Below, one piece after another: positions 9,213 to 18,084 of a stretch of DNA of 64,000 bases (positions are counted from its first letter, which is position 1; the number at the start of each line of letters is the position of its first letter). The notes below the pieces were generated by a model that was not told the origin of the DNA, searched no databases, and worked only from the letters and a program-made list of their open reading frames with translations. A program made the position numbers and the translations under genes. This DNA is from Mesobacillus maritimus (GTDB lineage: Bacteria > Bacillota > Bacilli > Bacillales > Cytobacillaceae), in assembly GCF_023715205.1 (NCBI RefSeq), contig NZ_JAMBNR010000011.1, forward strand, positions 119,470 to 183,469. Direction: 5' to 3'.

Positions 9213-9677
9213 ATGAAGCGGCGTAGGGGGTTTATTCAGTTGGCGGTTTTGCATTTGCTTGGGGAGCGTTCGATGCATGGGTATCAGATTATGAAGGAGC
9301 TGGAGGAGCGGTCGGACGGGATGTATAAGGCGAGTGCGGGGACTGTTTATCCGGCGCTTCAAGAGTTGCTTGATAAAGGATTGATAGATTTATCAATGGA
9401 TGAGCTTGAGAAAAAGACATATAGCATCAACAGTAAAGGGCAGCAACGTTTGGCAGAGTATGCCGAAACTGAGAAAGGGGATATCTGGGCAGAATGGCGC
9501 GAGCGCTTGATTTGGCGAAACTCGAAAGAATTTATAGAGTTAGAGGAAACCGTGAAAGAGTGGGAACACGAGCTGCGAAACGCAATGAAAAAATTGCGCA
9601 AACATCCAGAGAATACATCGGAACTCATTCAGCTATTAACGGAAACGAAAGATATTTTAAAAAGAGATTTTCGATAG
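9213..9677 (+). CDS. PadR-family transcriptional regulator
   Basis: 154 residues. The winged helix-turn-helix occupies about residues 5-85: LAVLHLLGERSMHGYQIMKEL, then the recognition-helix region with SAGTVYPALQELLDKGLI and the wing around KKTYSINSKG. The C-terminal 65 residues are a charged helical dimerisation region. The gene starts 15 bases before the ABC exporter genes and is almost certainly co-transcribed with them, which suggests drug-responsive repression. It follows GGAGG with normal spacing. Confidence 0.88.
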   Translation: MKRRRGFIQLAVLHLLGERSMHGYQIMKELEERSDGMYKASAGTVYPALQELLDKGLIDLSMDELEKKTYSINSKGQQRLAEYAETEKGDIWAEWRERLIWRNSKEFIELEETVKEWEHELRNAMKKLRKHPENTSELIQLLTETKDILKRDFR

Positions 9678-9692
9678 ATAAGGGGAACCATC

Positions 9693-11438
9693 ATGCAATC
9701 GGTTAGAAAATTGCTTTTTTATTTAAAACCATATACGCTGTTTGCGATTCTAGGGCCATTTCTAATGTGTATTGAAGTGGCGATGGATTTGCTGCAGCCA
9801 ACCATTATGCAAAAAATTATTGATGACGGAATCACGGCGCAAGATCATGCTTATGTGATCAAGCTTGGACTCCTCATGCTTCTTAGTGCAACGATTGGGT
9901 TAATCGGTGGTGCAGGAAGTTCTGTATATGCGTCGAAAGCGGCTGTGAATTTCACGACCGATATTCGCCGAGATTTATTTAAAAAAATTGAAATGTTTTC
10001 TAGTCAAAATACCGATTCCTTTGGAGCTGGTAAATTAATCACCAACGTCACAACAGATATTGCCACGATTCAATCGGCCCTCATTATGACGTTTCGTGTG
10101 TTTGTGCGCGGTCCATTGTTATTTTTTGGCTCCGTTGCGATTGTTTGGTTTACTGCGCGTGAGCTGTTTCCGATTTTACTTGTCAGCATTCCGATTTTGA
10201 TTCTATTTATCTATTATTTTTCAAAAAAATCTGGTGCATTGTTTTTATATGTGCAAAAAGCGATGGATCAGGTGAATACGAAGCTACAAGAAACCTTGGT
10301 TGGGATTCGAGTGATTAAAGCTTTTGGTCGCCAGGAGGATGAAAAACAACAGTTTCGCACCATCAACAATCTATTAACAAAACGGAATCTGTCGGCGGAA
10401 CAAGTCATTCTCACGCTTATGCCAATCATGATGTTTGTCGTGAATCTTGGCATTGTTGCGGGGATTTGGCTCGGGGCGATCAAAGTAAACCAAGACACAA
10501 TGCAAGTTGGGGTCATCTTGGCGTTTATCAACTACTTAAACATCATGATGAACGGGTTAATGAGTAGTAGCAATGTATTGATGCAAATTGCTCGCTCGTT
10601 TCCTTCAGCGGATCGAATTGTGCAAGTATTAGAAACGAAAATCGACATTACCGAACCAGATCAGCCCGTTGCACATCAGCATGTCCGTGGTGAAGTAAGG
10701 TTTGAAAACGTCAACTTCAGTTATAGTAAAAATGGTGAATATGTGCTGAAAAACATCAGTTTCACTGCCAAAGCAGGTGAGACAATCGGAATTATCGGCC
10801 CAACTGGAAGTGGAAAATCGACGTTAGTCAAATTGATTCCACGTTTATATGATCCAGATTCTGGGACCGTTTATGTGGACAATGTTCCATTGAACAAGTT
10901 GTCATTGCAGCAGCTTCGTTCAAGTATTGGCTTTGTCCCTCAACAGGCAACGTTATTCTCCGGTCCGATTGAAGAGAATTTACGATTTGGAAAAGAAGAG
11001 GCAACGTTAGAAGAGATGCAACTAGCAGCTGAAACCGCTGTAGCAAGTGAATTTATTGATCGTTTAGAAGATGGTTACTCTTCACCTGTCTCCCAAGGCG
11101 GTACCAATTTTTCAGGTGGTCAAAAACAACGATTATCAATGGCTCGTGCGTTTATCCGCAAGCCAAGCATCCTTGTTTTAGATGACTCGACTTCCGCCAT
11201 TGATGCGATTTCAGAAGCAAAAGTACAACAAGCTTTACAGCAGCAATATCCAGAGACAACGGTGTTTATCATTTCTTCGAAAATTTCATCGATCAAGGAT
11301 GCCGATCAAATTCTTGTCATGGAAGACGGAAAGCTCGAAGCAGTGGGAACCCACGAGGAGCTGCTAAACAGCAGCAAACTCTATCAAGAGATTTACGCAT
11401 CACAAAGTGGAAGGGAGGTTGCTGTTTCCAATGAGTAA
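9693..11438 (+). CDS. ABC exporter half-transporter, BmrC-like (degenerate ATPase site)
   Basis: 581 residues: six membrane helices (about 1-320), then a nucleotide-binding domain with Walker A GPTGSGKST near 369-377, signature FSGGQKQR near 472 and Walker B ILVLDDSTSAID near 492. The catalytic Glu that normally follows Walker B is Asp, and the H-loop histidine is replaced (FIISSKISS). This is the pattern of the non-catalytic partner in heterodimeric exporters such as BmrC of BmrCD. The next gene has the canonical residues. Likely substrate class is drugs or other amphipathic compounds. Confidence 0.87.
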   Translation: MQSVRKLLFYLKPYTLFAILGPFLMCIEVAMDLLQPTIMQKIIDDGITAQDHAYVIKLGLLMLLSATIGLIGGAGSSVYASKAAVNFTTDIRRDLFKKIEMFSSQNTDSFGAGKLITNVTTDIATIQSALIMTFRVFVRGPLLFFGSVAIVWFTARELFPILLVSIPILILFIYYFSKKSGALFLYVQKAMDQVNTKLQETLVGIRVIKAFGRQEDEKQQFRTINNLLTKRNLSAEQVILTLMPIMMFVVNLGIVAGIWLGAIKVNQDTMQVGVILAFINYLNIMMNGLMSSSNVLMQIARSFPSADRIVQVLETKIDITEPDQPVAHQHVRGEVRFENVNFSYSKNGEYVLKNISFTAKAGETIGIIGPTGSGKSTLVKLIPRLYDPDSGTVYVDNVPLNKLSLQQLRSSIGFVPQQATLFSGPIEENLRFGKEEATLEEMQLAAETAVASEFIDRLEDGYSSPVSQGGTNFSGGQKQRLSMARAFIRKPSILVLDDSTSAIDAISEAKVQQALQQQYPETTVFIISSKISSIKDADQILVMEDGKLEAVGTHEELLNSSKLYQEIYASQSGREVAVSNE

Positions 11439-13254
11439 AAATGATAACATTGTCAGCCGTGTTCGTGGTCCCAGAGGCGTAAGTGGGCCAGTTGAAAAAG
11501 CGATAGATTGGAAAGGAACATTAAAGAGAATCTGGCGTTATATCGAAAAGCAAAAAGCGCCATTGGTTGCCTCGATTCTATTTGTAATTCTCTCCACTTT
11601 ATTAGGTTTAGTGGGACCTTATTTAATTGGTGTCATCGTTGATGAATACATCATTCCGAAAGATCTAGCTGGAACGATTCGCTGGCTGGTTGTTTTAGCG
11701 GTTGTGTATTTTCTGGTCGCGCTGTTCACATGGTTGCAGTCTTTTATGATGGTCCGTGTATCTTTGCAAACGATCCGCGATTTACGGCAAGACTTATTTG
11801 AAAAATTTCATTCTTTATCGTTACGCTTTTTTGACAAACATTCGCATGGCGATTTAATGAGTCGTGTCACCAATGATATCGAAAGCTTGAATGCAGCGCT
11901 CAACCAAAGTGTCATTCAAATTTTCTCAACCGTTTTAATGGCAACAGGGGTTACGATTGCCATGTTCTCCTTAAACTGGACTCTCGCGATTGTCTCGCTT
12001 TTGATTATTCCTTTGATGATGTTTACGACGAAAAAAATCATTAAATATAGCAGCAACTATTTTATCAAAAGACAGCGAGATTTAGGGGAACTCAATGGAA
12101 TTGTTGAAGAATCGATTTCAGGAAGTGATGTAATTACCCTGTTTGGCAAAGAAGAGACGGTCTTTAACAAGTTTTCGGTAACCAATGAACGGTTGCGGCA
12201 TTCGGCGATGAGTGCCGATATGGTATCTGGCTTTGTCGGGCCAACCAATAACTTTATCAACAACTTGGGCTTGAGTTTGATCATTGGGGTCGGTGCAGTG
12301 ATGGCGGTACAAGGAATGACAACGGTTGGGGTGATTGCGGCCTTTGTAACGTATTCACGCCAATTTTATCGCCCCATCAACCAACTCTCTAGTCTTTTCA
12401 ATATGTTTCAATCGGCGATTGCAGGAGCGGAACGAGTGTTTGAAGTCATGGACGAAAATCCAGAGATTGTTGATAAAAAAGACGCTCGGAACGTCGCTGC
12501 TTTTAAAGGAGAGGTGACGTTTACGAATGTTGATTTTAGCTATGAACCTAGGAAACCAATTTTAAAGAACATTCATTTTGAAGCCAAAGCCGGCGAAAAA
12601 ATTGCTTTAGTCGGGCCAACAGGATCTGGTAAAACAACGATCATAAACTTACTAATGAGGTTCTATGACGCGACATCAGGAGAAATCAAGATTGACGGTT
12701 ACAATCTCACGGATTATAAAGTGAGAGATTTGCGAAAACGAATTGGCATTGTGCTTCAAGATACGTACTTGTTCTCGGGAACGATTCTAGAAAACATTCG
12801 CTATGGGCGGTTAGAAGCAAGTGATGAAGAAGTCGTCAAAGCGGCTAAAATGGCGTCAGCACATCAATTTATCAAGCATCTGCCAAATGGCTATCAAACG
12901 CAGATTAACTCAGGTGGTTCGAATTTAAGTCAAGGACAGCGACAATTGCTTGCAATTGCGAGAGCGATTCTAGCAGATACGGACTTGCTGATTCTTGATG
13001 AAGCGACTTCAAGCATTGATACGCGAACAGAAGTGGAAATTCAAGAAGGCATCAACGAGTTAACAAAAGGGAGAACAAGCTTTGTCATTGCGCACCGTCT
13101 GAAAACAATCGAAAACGCCGATAAAATCTTGGTCATTCATCATGGTGAATTAATTGAAATGGGGACGCACAAAGAACTCCTTGAAAGAAAAGGATTCTAT
13201 TATCAGATGTATGAACGGCAATTCGGGCAATCCACTACGAAAGAAGGCGCGTAG
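11431..13254 (+). CDS. ABC exporter half-transporter, BmrD-like (catalytic partner)
   Basis: The ATG at 11431 overlaps the stop of the previous gene and sits 12 bases after GGGAGG. A GTG at 11407 would precede the ribosome site and is rejected. 607 residues: an N-terminal extension of about 30 residues, six membrane helices, then Walker A GPTGSGKTT, signature LSQGQRQL, Walker B LLILDEATSSID with the catalytic Glu, and H-loop VIAHRLKT. It forms an asymmetric exporter with the upstream half-transporter. Confidence 0.88.
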   Translation: MSKNDNIVSRVRGPRGVSGPVEKAIDWKGTLKRIWRYIEKQKAPLVASILFVILSTLLGLVGPYLIGVIVDEYIIPKDLAGTIRWLVVLAVVYFLVALFTWLQSFMMVRVSLQTIRDLRQDLFEKFHSLSLRFFDKHSHGDLMSRVTNDIESLNAALNQSVIQIFSTVLMATGVTIAMFSLNWTLAIVSLLIIPLMMFTTKKIIKYSSNYFIKRQRDLGELNGIVEESISGSDVITLFGKEETVFNKFSVTNERLRHSAMSADMVSGFVGPTNNFINNLGLSLIIGVGAVMAVQGMTTVGVIAAFVTYSRQFYRPINQLSSLFNMFQSAIAGAERVFEVMDENPEIVDKKDARNVAAFKGEVTFTNVDFSYEPRKPILKNIHFEAKAGEKIALVGPTGSGKTTIINLLMRFYDATSGEIKIDGYNLTDYKVRDLRKRIGIVLQDTYLFSGTILENIRYGRLEASDEEVVKAAKMASAHQFIKHLPNGYQTQINSGGSNLSQGQRQLLAIARAILADTDLLILDEATSSIDTRTEVEIQEGINELTKGRTSFVIAHRLKTIENADKILVIHHGELIEMGTHKELLERKGFYYQMYERQFGQSTTKEGA

Positions 13255-13274
13255 CTCCCGCCGTTCTTTCTTTT
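13239..13274 (+). terminator. Terminator of the PadR-exporter operon
   Basis: GAAAGAAGGCG and CGCCGTTCTTTC form a stem that begins inside the last codons of the exporter gene, followed by TTTT. Confidence 0.75.
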
Positions 13275-13407
13275 GGAAATCGTGAACGGAATTTAAGTAT
13301 GGAGATTTGTACAAAATCCAACACTTGTCTTTTATCGCACAATTTCGATAACAATTCTATGAATCTATTCTTCATATATGTAATAATATAACTATATAAG
13401 CTTACAA

Positions 13408-13500
13408 ACATCCTATTAAAAAAGTCATAGGGTGTGGTTGAAATTACTTAAGAGTAGTCTGTCACAATGGGATATCTTGGCCTTTTGTGGCAGGCTTTTT
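13408..13500 (+). promoter_or_regulatory. Structured leader with terminator ahead of the DUF1538 gene
   Basis: Two stems are visible. ACATCCTAT (13408-13416) pairs with ATAGGGTGT (13427-13435) across the loop TAAAAAAGTC. Then GTCTGTCACAA (13457-13467) pairs with TTGTGGCAGGC (13485-13495) and is followed by five T. The second is a good intrinsic terminator 80 bases before the next start. It could simply insulate the gene, or it could be an attenuator or riboswitch. I do not recognise a known class. The stretch 13275-13407 is AT-rich and may hold the promoter. Confidence 0.5.
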
Positions 13501-13579
13501 CACTATTGCAGGCTAAATTCTGAACCACTCGTGTTTGAAAAATCGATGTTTAAAAATAGATGAAAGGGTTGATTAGAAA

Positions 13580-15073
13580 TTGGATGTCTTACGTTCGAAA
13601 ATAACAGAAGTGTTATACGCCGTTATCCCGATTACGGGGATCGTGTTGCTATTACACTTAACGTTAAGTCCTCTAGACTCGTCTTTATTGATTCGTTTTT
13701 TCATCGGTGATCTTTTCATTATCGTAGGCTTAGCGATTTTTCTATTTGGTGTTGACATTGGGATTACTCCAATTGGTCAAGAAATGGGAAAAGGAATCGC
13801 AAAAACCAATAAAGTTTGGATGGTTGTGGTCGCTGGTTTGATTCTAGGTTTTTTCATTTCAATCGCTGAGCCTGACTTACATATTCTAGCGGGACAAATT
13901 GAAGCTGTCACCTCAGGAATGGTCTCGAAACTAAGCATTGTGGTCATTGTATCGATCGGTATTGCGGCGCTTGTTTCTCTTGGACTCGTTAGGATTGTGT
14001 TTAATGTTCCTCTTTATAAAATCTTATTCGGATTATACTTCATTATTTTAATTCTCGCTTTGTTTACTTCTCCAGAGTTTCTAGCCATTTCATTTGATGC
14101 GTCTGGTGCGACAACAGGTGCCTTGACGGTTCCATTTATTTTGGCTCTAGCATTAGGGGTGTCAGTTTTAAAAAGAGATAGTAAAGCATCAGAGAAAGAT
14201 AGTTTTGGACTTGTGGCGATTGCTTCGACCGGTGCGATTATCGCTGTCATGATCATGAACATTTTTTCTGGAGCAGATGAAATCTCAGGAAGTTTATCAC
14301 AAGTGAAAACGGCTTCTAACTCCATCATAGGTCCATTTTTGCAGAAAGCTCCAATTATCACCGGTGAAGTGCTTTTAGCCTTGCTGCCAATTTTAATTCT
14401 TTTTCTTGTATTTCAGAAATTTTCCTTTAAAATGACGAAGAAAACAGTTCGAAAAATTTTAATGGGGCTCTTGTTTACCTTTGTTGGCCTGGTGCTCTTT
14501 TTAGTTGGGGTGAATGCTGGTTTTATGGATGTCGGCAGCGCTGTTGGATATAAAATTGCCTCTTTAGATCATAAAGCATATGTTGTTATCGTAGCGTTTG
14601 TATTAGGATTAGTAACGATTTTGGCTGAACCAGCTGTCCATGTGTTAACGCACCAGATTGAAGATGTGACGAGTGGGTATGTAAAAAGAACAGTCGTCAT
14701 GGCGACATTGGCATTGGGCGTCGGACTCGCAATCGCTTTGTCGATGTTGCGCATTCTGATTCCAGAATTGCAATTATGGCATTATTTGCTTCCAGGGTAT
14801 GCCATTTCCTTAGCCATGAGCTATTTTGCTCCAAAGCTGTTTGTAGGAATTGCGTTTGATTCTGGTGGAGTTGCCTCCGGTCCCATGACGGCAACGTTTA
14901 TCTTGGCATTCGTTCAAGGAGCCGCGGAAGCCATTGAAGGTGCCAACGTCTTAGTCGATGGATTCGGCATGATCGCGATGGTTGCGATGACGCCAATAAT
15001 CGCTTTGCAGATCTTAGGGTTTGTTTTTAAATTAAAATCGAAAAAAGGAGGATTGGAGAAGCATGCTGGTTAA
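13580..15073 (+). CDS. DUF1538-family membrane protein with duplicated domain
   Basis: 497 residues with a TTG start 11 bases after GAAAGGG. About twelve membrane helices in two homologous halves. The first half has FLFGVDIGITPIGQEMG and AEPDLHILAGQIEAVTSGM. The second has FLVGVNAGFMDVGSAVG and AEPAVHVLTHQIEDVTSGY. Each half also carries a SFDASGATTGALT- or AFDSGGVASGPMT-like stretch within the membrane, as in a transport path with inverted or repeated elements. DUF1538 is uncharacterised. Its pairing with a P-II-like protein suggests a transporter gated by a P-II sensor. Confidence 0.85.
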   Translation: MDVLRSKITEVLYAVIPITGIVLLLHLTLSPLDSSLLIRFFIGDLFIIVGLAIFLFGVDIGITPIGQEMGKGIAKTNKVWMVVVAGLILGFFISIAEPDLHILAGQIEAVTSGMVSKLSIVVIVSIGIAALVSLGLVRIVFNVPLYKILFGLYFIILILALFTSPEFLAISFDASGATTGALTVPFILALALGVSVLKRDSKASEKDSFGLVAIASTGAIIAVMIMNIFSGADEISGSLSQVKTASNSIIGPFLQKAPIITGEVLLALLPILILFLVFQKFSFKMTKKTVRKILMGLLFTFVGLVLFLVGVNAGFMDVGSAVGYKIASLDHKAYVVIVAFVLGLVTILAEPAVHVLTHQIEDVTSGYVKRTVVMATLALGVGLAIALSMLRILIPELQLWHYLLPGYAISLAMSYFAPKLFVGIAFDSGGVASGPMTATFILAFVQGAAEAIEGANVLVDGFGMIAMVAMTPIIALQILGFVFKLKSKKGGLEKHAG

Positions 15074-15731
15074 TTCGAAGGTGGCGGACTTTGAACTAGT
15101 TTGTATCATTGTGAATTTCGGGCTAGGAAGCAAAGTTCTGCAAACCGCAAAAAAACATGGCATAACAGGAGGAACGGTTCTGCTCGGAAAAGGGACCATT
15201 AAAAACCGCCTGTTGGAATTTTTAGCTTTAACAGATGTTCGCAAGGAAATTGTCATCATGGTTTCGCATAAAAACACCGTTCATGAAGTGCTAGAACAGT
15301 TGGATAAAAAATTTAAATTCAGCAAACCGAATCACGGCATTGCCTTTACGACCTCTGTTAGTCATATTGTTGGGGCAAGTAGCTATAAAAGTGATGAGAT
15401 TAAAGAGGGAAGAGGTGCAGAAGCCATTATGTACCACGCGATTATGGTGATTGTAGAAAAAGGAAACGCCACAGATGTGATTGATGCAGCGAATGAAGCA
15501 GGATCCAAAGGTGGAACCATTATCAACGCCAGAGGCTCAGGAATTCATGAAACAAGCAAATTGTTTTCAATGGCCATCGAACCAGAAAAAGAAGTCGTCA
15601 TGATCTTGTCCGAAAAAGAAAGTACCGAAAAGATTGTCTCCTCGATTCGCGAAAAGCTTAAAATTGATGAGCCAGGAAACGGGATTATTTTTATTCAAGA
15701 TGTGAATAAAACCTATGGACTGTATAGTTGA
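15063..15731 (+). CDS. Tandem P-II-like regulatory protein
   Basis: 222 residues made of two P-II-like (ferredoxin-fold) domains, about 8-100 and 118-220. Each has a GxTGGTVLLGKG- or GSKGGTIINARGSG-type phosphate-binding glycine loop and a following KEIVIMVS- or KEVVMILS-type strand. The start lies 11 bases inside the DUF1538 gene, so the two are translationally coupled. The T-loop tyrosine of classic GlnB/GlnK is not evident. Single-chain P-II duplications next to DUF1538 are a recurring pairing. Ligand and target are unknown. Confidence 0.8.
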   Translation: MLVNSKVADFELVCIIVNFGLGSKVLQTAKKHGITGGTVLLGKGTIKNRLLEFLALTDVRKEIVIMVSHKNTVHEVLEQLDKKFKFSKPNHGIAFTTSVSHIVGASSYKSDEIKEGRGAEAIMYHAIMVIVEKGNATDVIDAANEAGSKGGTIINARGSGIHETSKLFSMAIEPEKEVVMILSEKESTEKIVSSIREKLKIDEPGNGIIFIQDVNKTYGLYS

Positions 15732-15758
15732 ATTTAATTATTCAAAGGAAATAAACGT

Positions 15759-15801
15759 GAAAAATCCCGCCCGGTCAATCAGCACCAAGCGGGTATTTTC
15801 G
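15759..15801 (+). terminator. Terminator after the P-II-like gene
   Basis: GAAAAATCCCGC pairs with GCGGGTATTTTC around a loop of about 18 bases. It is AT-rich outside the GC core and can act in both directions. Confidence 0.65.
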
Positions 15802-15810
15802 TTTATCGGT

Positions 15811-15856
15811 GAAACATTATTTTGTGAACCAAGAATCTTCGGGGCGTCCCTGTTAC
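15811..15856 (+). repeat. 46-bp dispersed repeat, copy 2
   Basis: Shares the core TTCGGGGCGTCCCTGT and most flanking bases with 9049-9094. It overlaps the stop codon of the minus-strand LCP gene, so the last codons of that gene are made of repeat sequence. Confidence 0.75.
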
Positions 15857-16812
15857 CCTTCTTCTTCCTCCTGCTCTTCCAAGAACTGCTTCAAGGTTTC
15901 AGTGTTTTGGTAAAAATCCACTTCTAATCCTTCTCCAAGTGTTTCGTGTCGTTGGTTTTCGAAGGTTCCGTTTTTAGGGATACGGAGTGTTTCAATCTTG
16001 CTGTTATTATTGGTTAAGATGTTTTTTCCCACCGATAGCAGCGTAGTGGTTTCGATATTGGTATCGACGTATGTATTGAAAATGTCTAATAGCTCTGGTA
16101 GCTTGACGACACTATGTAAACCGACGGCTTCCTCTTTTAATTTGCCGATCACTTCCTGCTGTCTTTCCACGCGACCAAAATCGCTTAAACGATCCTGGCG
16201 GAATCGAACATACCCTAGTAGTTCTTTGCCGTGCAATTGTTGCGTGCCTTCCTCTAAAGTCATTCCAATTCCATCCGACATCTCATATGGAATATCCACT
16301 TCAATTCCTTCTGGAACAAGGAGATCGACTGCTTTTTCAAACCCTTTAAAATCAATAATCGCATAATAATGCAAATCAAGGCCAAAATTTTCTTTAATCG
16401 TTTTTCTGAGTAATTCAGGGCCACCATAAGCGAAGGATGAATTTAATTTCTGCTGTCCATATTCAGGAACAGTCACAAACATATCTCTCATCAGCGAAAT
16501 CAGCTTTGCTTCTCCCGTTTGTGGATTGTAATGGGCAACCATGATTGTGTCTGTTCGCGCTTGGTCTTCTCCCCGAGAATCGCTTCCTAAAAGTAAAACA
16601 TTGATAGGTTCCTCTAGTTGTTTTTCTTCCCCCTGAAATGGATCCTCTACTGCTTCTGCCGTTTTCTGGGGAGGTTGAAGTGCTTGAAATGTGTCATTTA
16701 CGTAATGCATGGTTTGAATGAGACCCACACAAAAAATCATGAGTATTAAAAAGGCTACAACGACCCGACCCCATTTCACTTTTAACCTTCTTTTCTTTCT
16801 CTTTCGTGCCAA
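15853..16812 (-). CDS. LytR-CpsA-Psr (LCP) family cell-wall polymer ligase
   Basis: 319 residues from TTG at 16812, which lies eight bases after AGGTGG. The GTG at 16824 overlaps that ribosome site and is less likely. A basic N-terminus (RKRKKRRLKVK) precedes one membrane anchor (about 17-37). The outer LCP domain shows LLGSDSR, ARTDTIMV, LISLMRDMFV and the arginine-rich RFRQDRLSDFGRVERQQ. LCP enzymes attach teichoic acids or other glycopolymers to peptidoglycan. It ends in a Glu-rich tail. It stands alone. Confidence 0.88.
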   Translation of the reverse strand: MARKRKKRRLKVKWGRVVVAFLILMIFCVGLIQTMHYVNDTFQALQPPQKTAEAVEDPFQGEEKQLEEPINVLLLGSDSRGEDQARTDTIMVAHYNPQTGEAKLISLMRDMFVTVPEYGQQKLNSSFAYGGPELLRKTIKENFGLDLHYYAIIDFKGFEKAVDLLVPEGIEVDIPYEMSDGIGMTLEEGTQQLHGKELLGYVRFRQDRLSDFGRVERQQEVIGKLKEEAVGLHSVVKLPELLDIFNTYVDTNIETTTLLSVGKNILTNNNSKIETLRIPKNGTFENQRHETLGEGLEVDFYQNTETLKQFLEEQEEEEG

Positions 16813-17129
16813 AGTTTGCACCACCTAATTGATTACGAAGTTTACTAGTTTTTATAATAAATCAATATGTAAAATAAAAGTCTCAACAGAAATTGAGGGC
16901 ATTCGACAATTATTAACAATCCCTTGAAGAAATCATTATGACATAACTAAGTTTCAGCACATTTTAAATCAGATTACATTTCGTTAAAATTCAGATTACA
17001 ATCATATTATTCTAGTTTAAAAAGTGAAGCTAGAAAGTCCTGTTGTTTGATATAGATGAGATAAAGACCCAGCTTTTTACTGAATTTATTGAAAGGGGTT
17101 GGGAAGTCAACAATCATAGTCAGACAAAT
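16813..17129. other. Intergenic stretch without recognised features
   Basis: AT-rich sequence between the LCP and CbpA-like genes, both on the minus strand. I see no open frame, clear repeat or structured RNA in it beyond the terminator that follows. Confidence 0.6.
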
Positions 17130-17162
17130 AAAAAAACCGACCTAGTTAAATTCAAGATCGGC
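17130..17162 (-). terminator. Terminator of the CbpA-like gene
   Basis: On the minus strand CCGATC and AGGTCGG pair and are followed by a run of seven T. Confidence 0.6.
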
Positions 17163-17199
17163 AAAACAAAAAAATGATTACTTCCTTGTAGGTTTTAGA

Positions 17200-17856
17200 T
17201 TACTCTCCTTTCTCAATCTTCTCCACATGCAAAACCCGGAAACCTGCATGTTGAATTTTTTCTTTTAATCTTTGAATCACTTGTTCATTTTCTTCAGAAA
17301 TCGTAAATGTCATTCTGCGAACAAGTTCATTGCCGTTTCCAAACGTGTGAGCTCCTTCAATATTAAAAGTTTTCAACAGTTTTAATAATTTTAGGAATGC
17401 TCCAGTTTGTTCCCAAATCGAGACGGTGAAGCAGTATCCGCCTGTTTTCATCCCAAATCCATCACGGAATAAATCCATTAAAATGGAATGAGTAACGATT
17501 CCTAGAAATTCTTTTTTTTCGTTTGTAACTGCTAAAAACGGAAGGCGATCGATTCGTAACAATGCTAAGCTAAGCGAATGGTCTTTATGAATATAGGAAT
17601 CAGGTTCATCAACGACCGCTAAAACGGACTCCTCCGGTTTGCCGCCTTGCTCGTATAAAAATTCCAGCAAATCCACTTTATAAATTTGACCTTTGTATTC
17701 ATTACTATCCGTATCAACCACAGGAATACAACGATAGGTTGTACCTTTAATTAAGTCCAGTGCTTGTTTTGCCGTATAAGAGCTTGGACAAGTCGTTACC
17801 TTATGGTTTTCTACATAAACATTTCGGACAAACATGTTTATCGCCTTCTTTTCCAT
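17200..17856 (-). CDS. cbpA: CBS-ACT domain protein, CbpA-like c-di-AMP-binding protein
   Basis: 218 residues. Two CBS motifs occupy about 10-130: YRCIPVVDTDSNEYKGQIYK, then RLPFLAVTNEKKEFLGIVTH. An ACT-like domain follows (about 140-215) with GGYCFTVSIWEQTGAFLKLL and ends in GFRVLHVEKIEK. The layout and the RCIPVVD and FRVLHVE stretches match the CbpA proteins described in Listeria as c-di-AMP receptors. It would act in the cytoplasm as a nucleotide-sensing switch linked to osmotic or stress signalling. The assignment rests on recalled sequence similarity. Confidence 0.7.
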   Translation of the reverse strand: MEKKAINMFVRNVYVENHKVTTCPSSYTAKQALDLIKGTTYRCIPVVDTDSNEYKGQIYKVDLLEFLYEQGGKPEESVLAVVDEPDSYIHKDHSLSLALLRIDRLPFLAVTNEKKEFLGIVTHSILMDLFRDGFGMKTGGYCFTVSIWEQTGAFLKLLKLLKTFNIEGAHTFGNGNELVRRMTFTISEENEQVIQRLKEKIQHAGFRVLHVEKIEKGE

Positions 17857-18084
17857 ATAATGGTTTATGGAATATATATATTCAATACCTTTGAATTTTT
17901 GCTACTTTAAATGGCTGAAGGAGGACTTTTTTCCTAACCCTTAGTTAAAGGGGATCGTTATCACTTCTGAAACAAAAAGTTAATTTAAAAATGTAGATAT
18001 TGTGTCAAATGGGAAAAGGGGATTTTCATAAAAACAAGACATGATATAATTTCTCTATGAAAGAGACAAGGTGGTGAAAACTGA

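Noticed and set aside
9018..9362. Minus-strand frame of 114 codons opposite the PadR gene
   Set aside because: It overlaps the PadR gene and its promoter and has no ribosome site or family match. It is a shadow frame.
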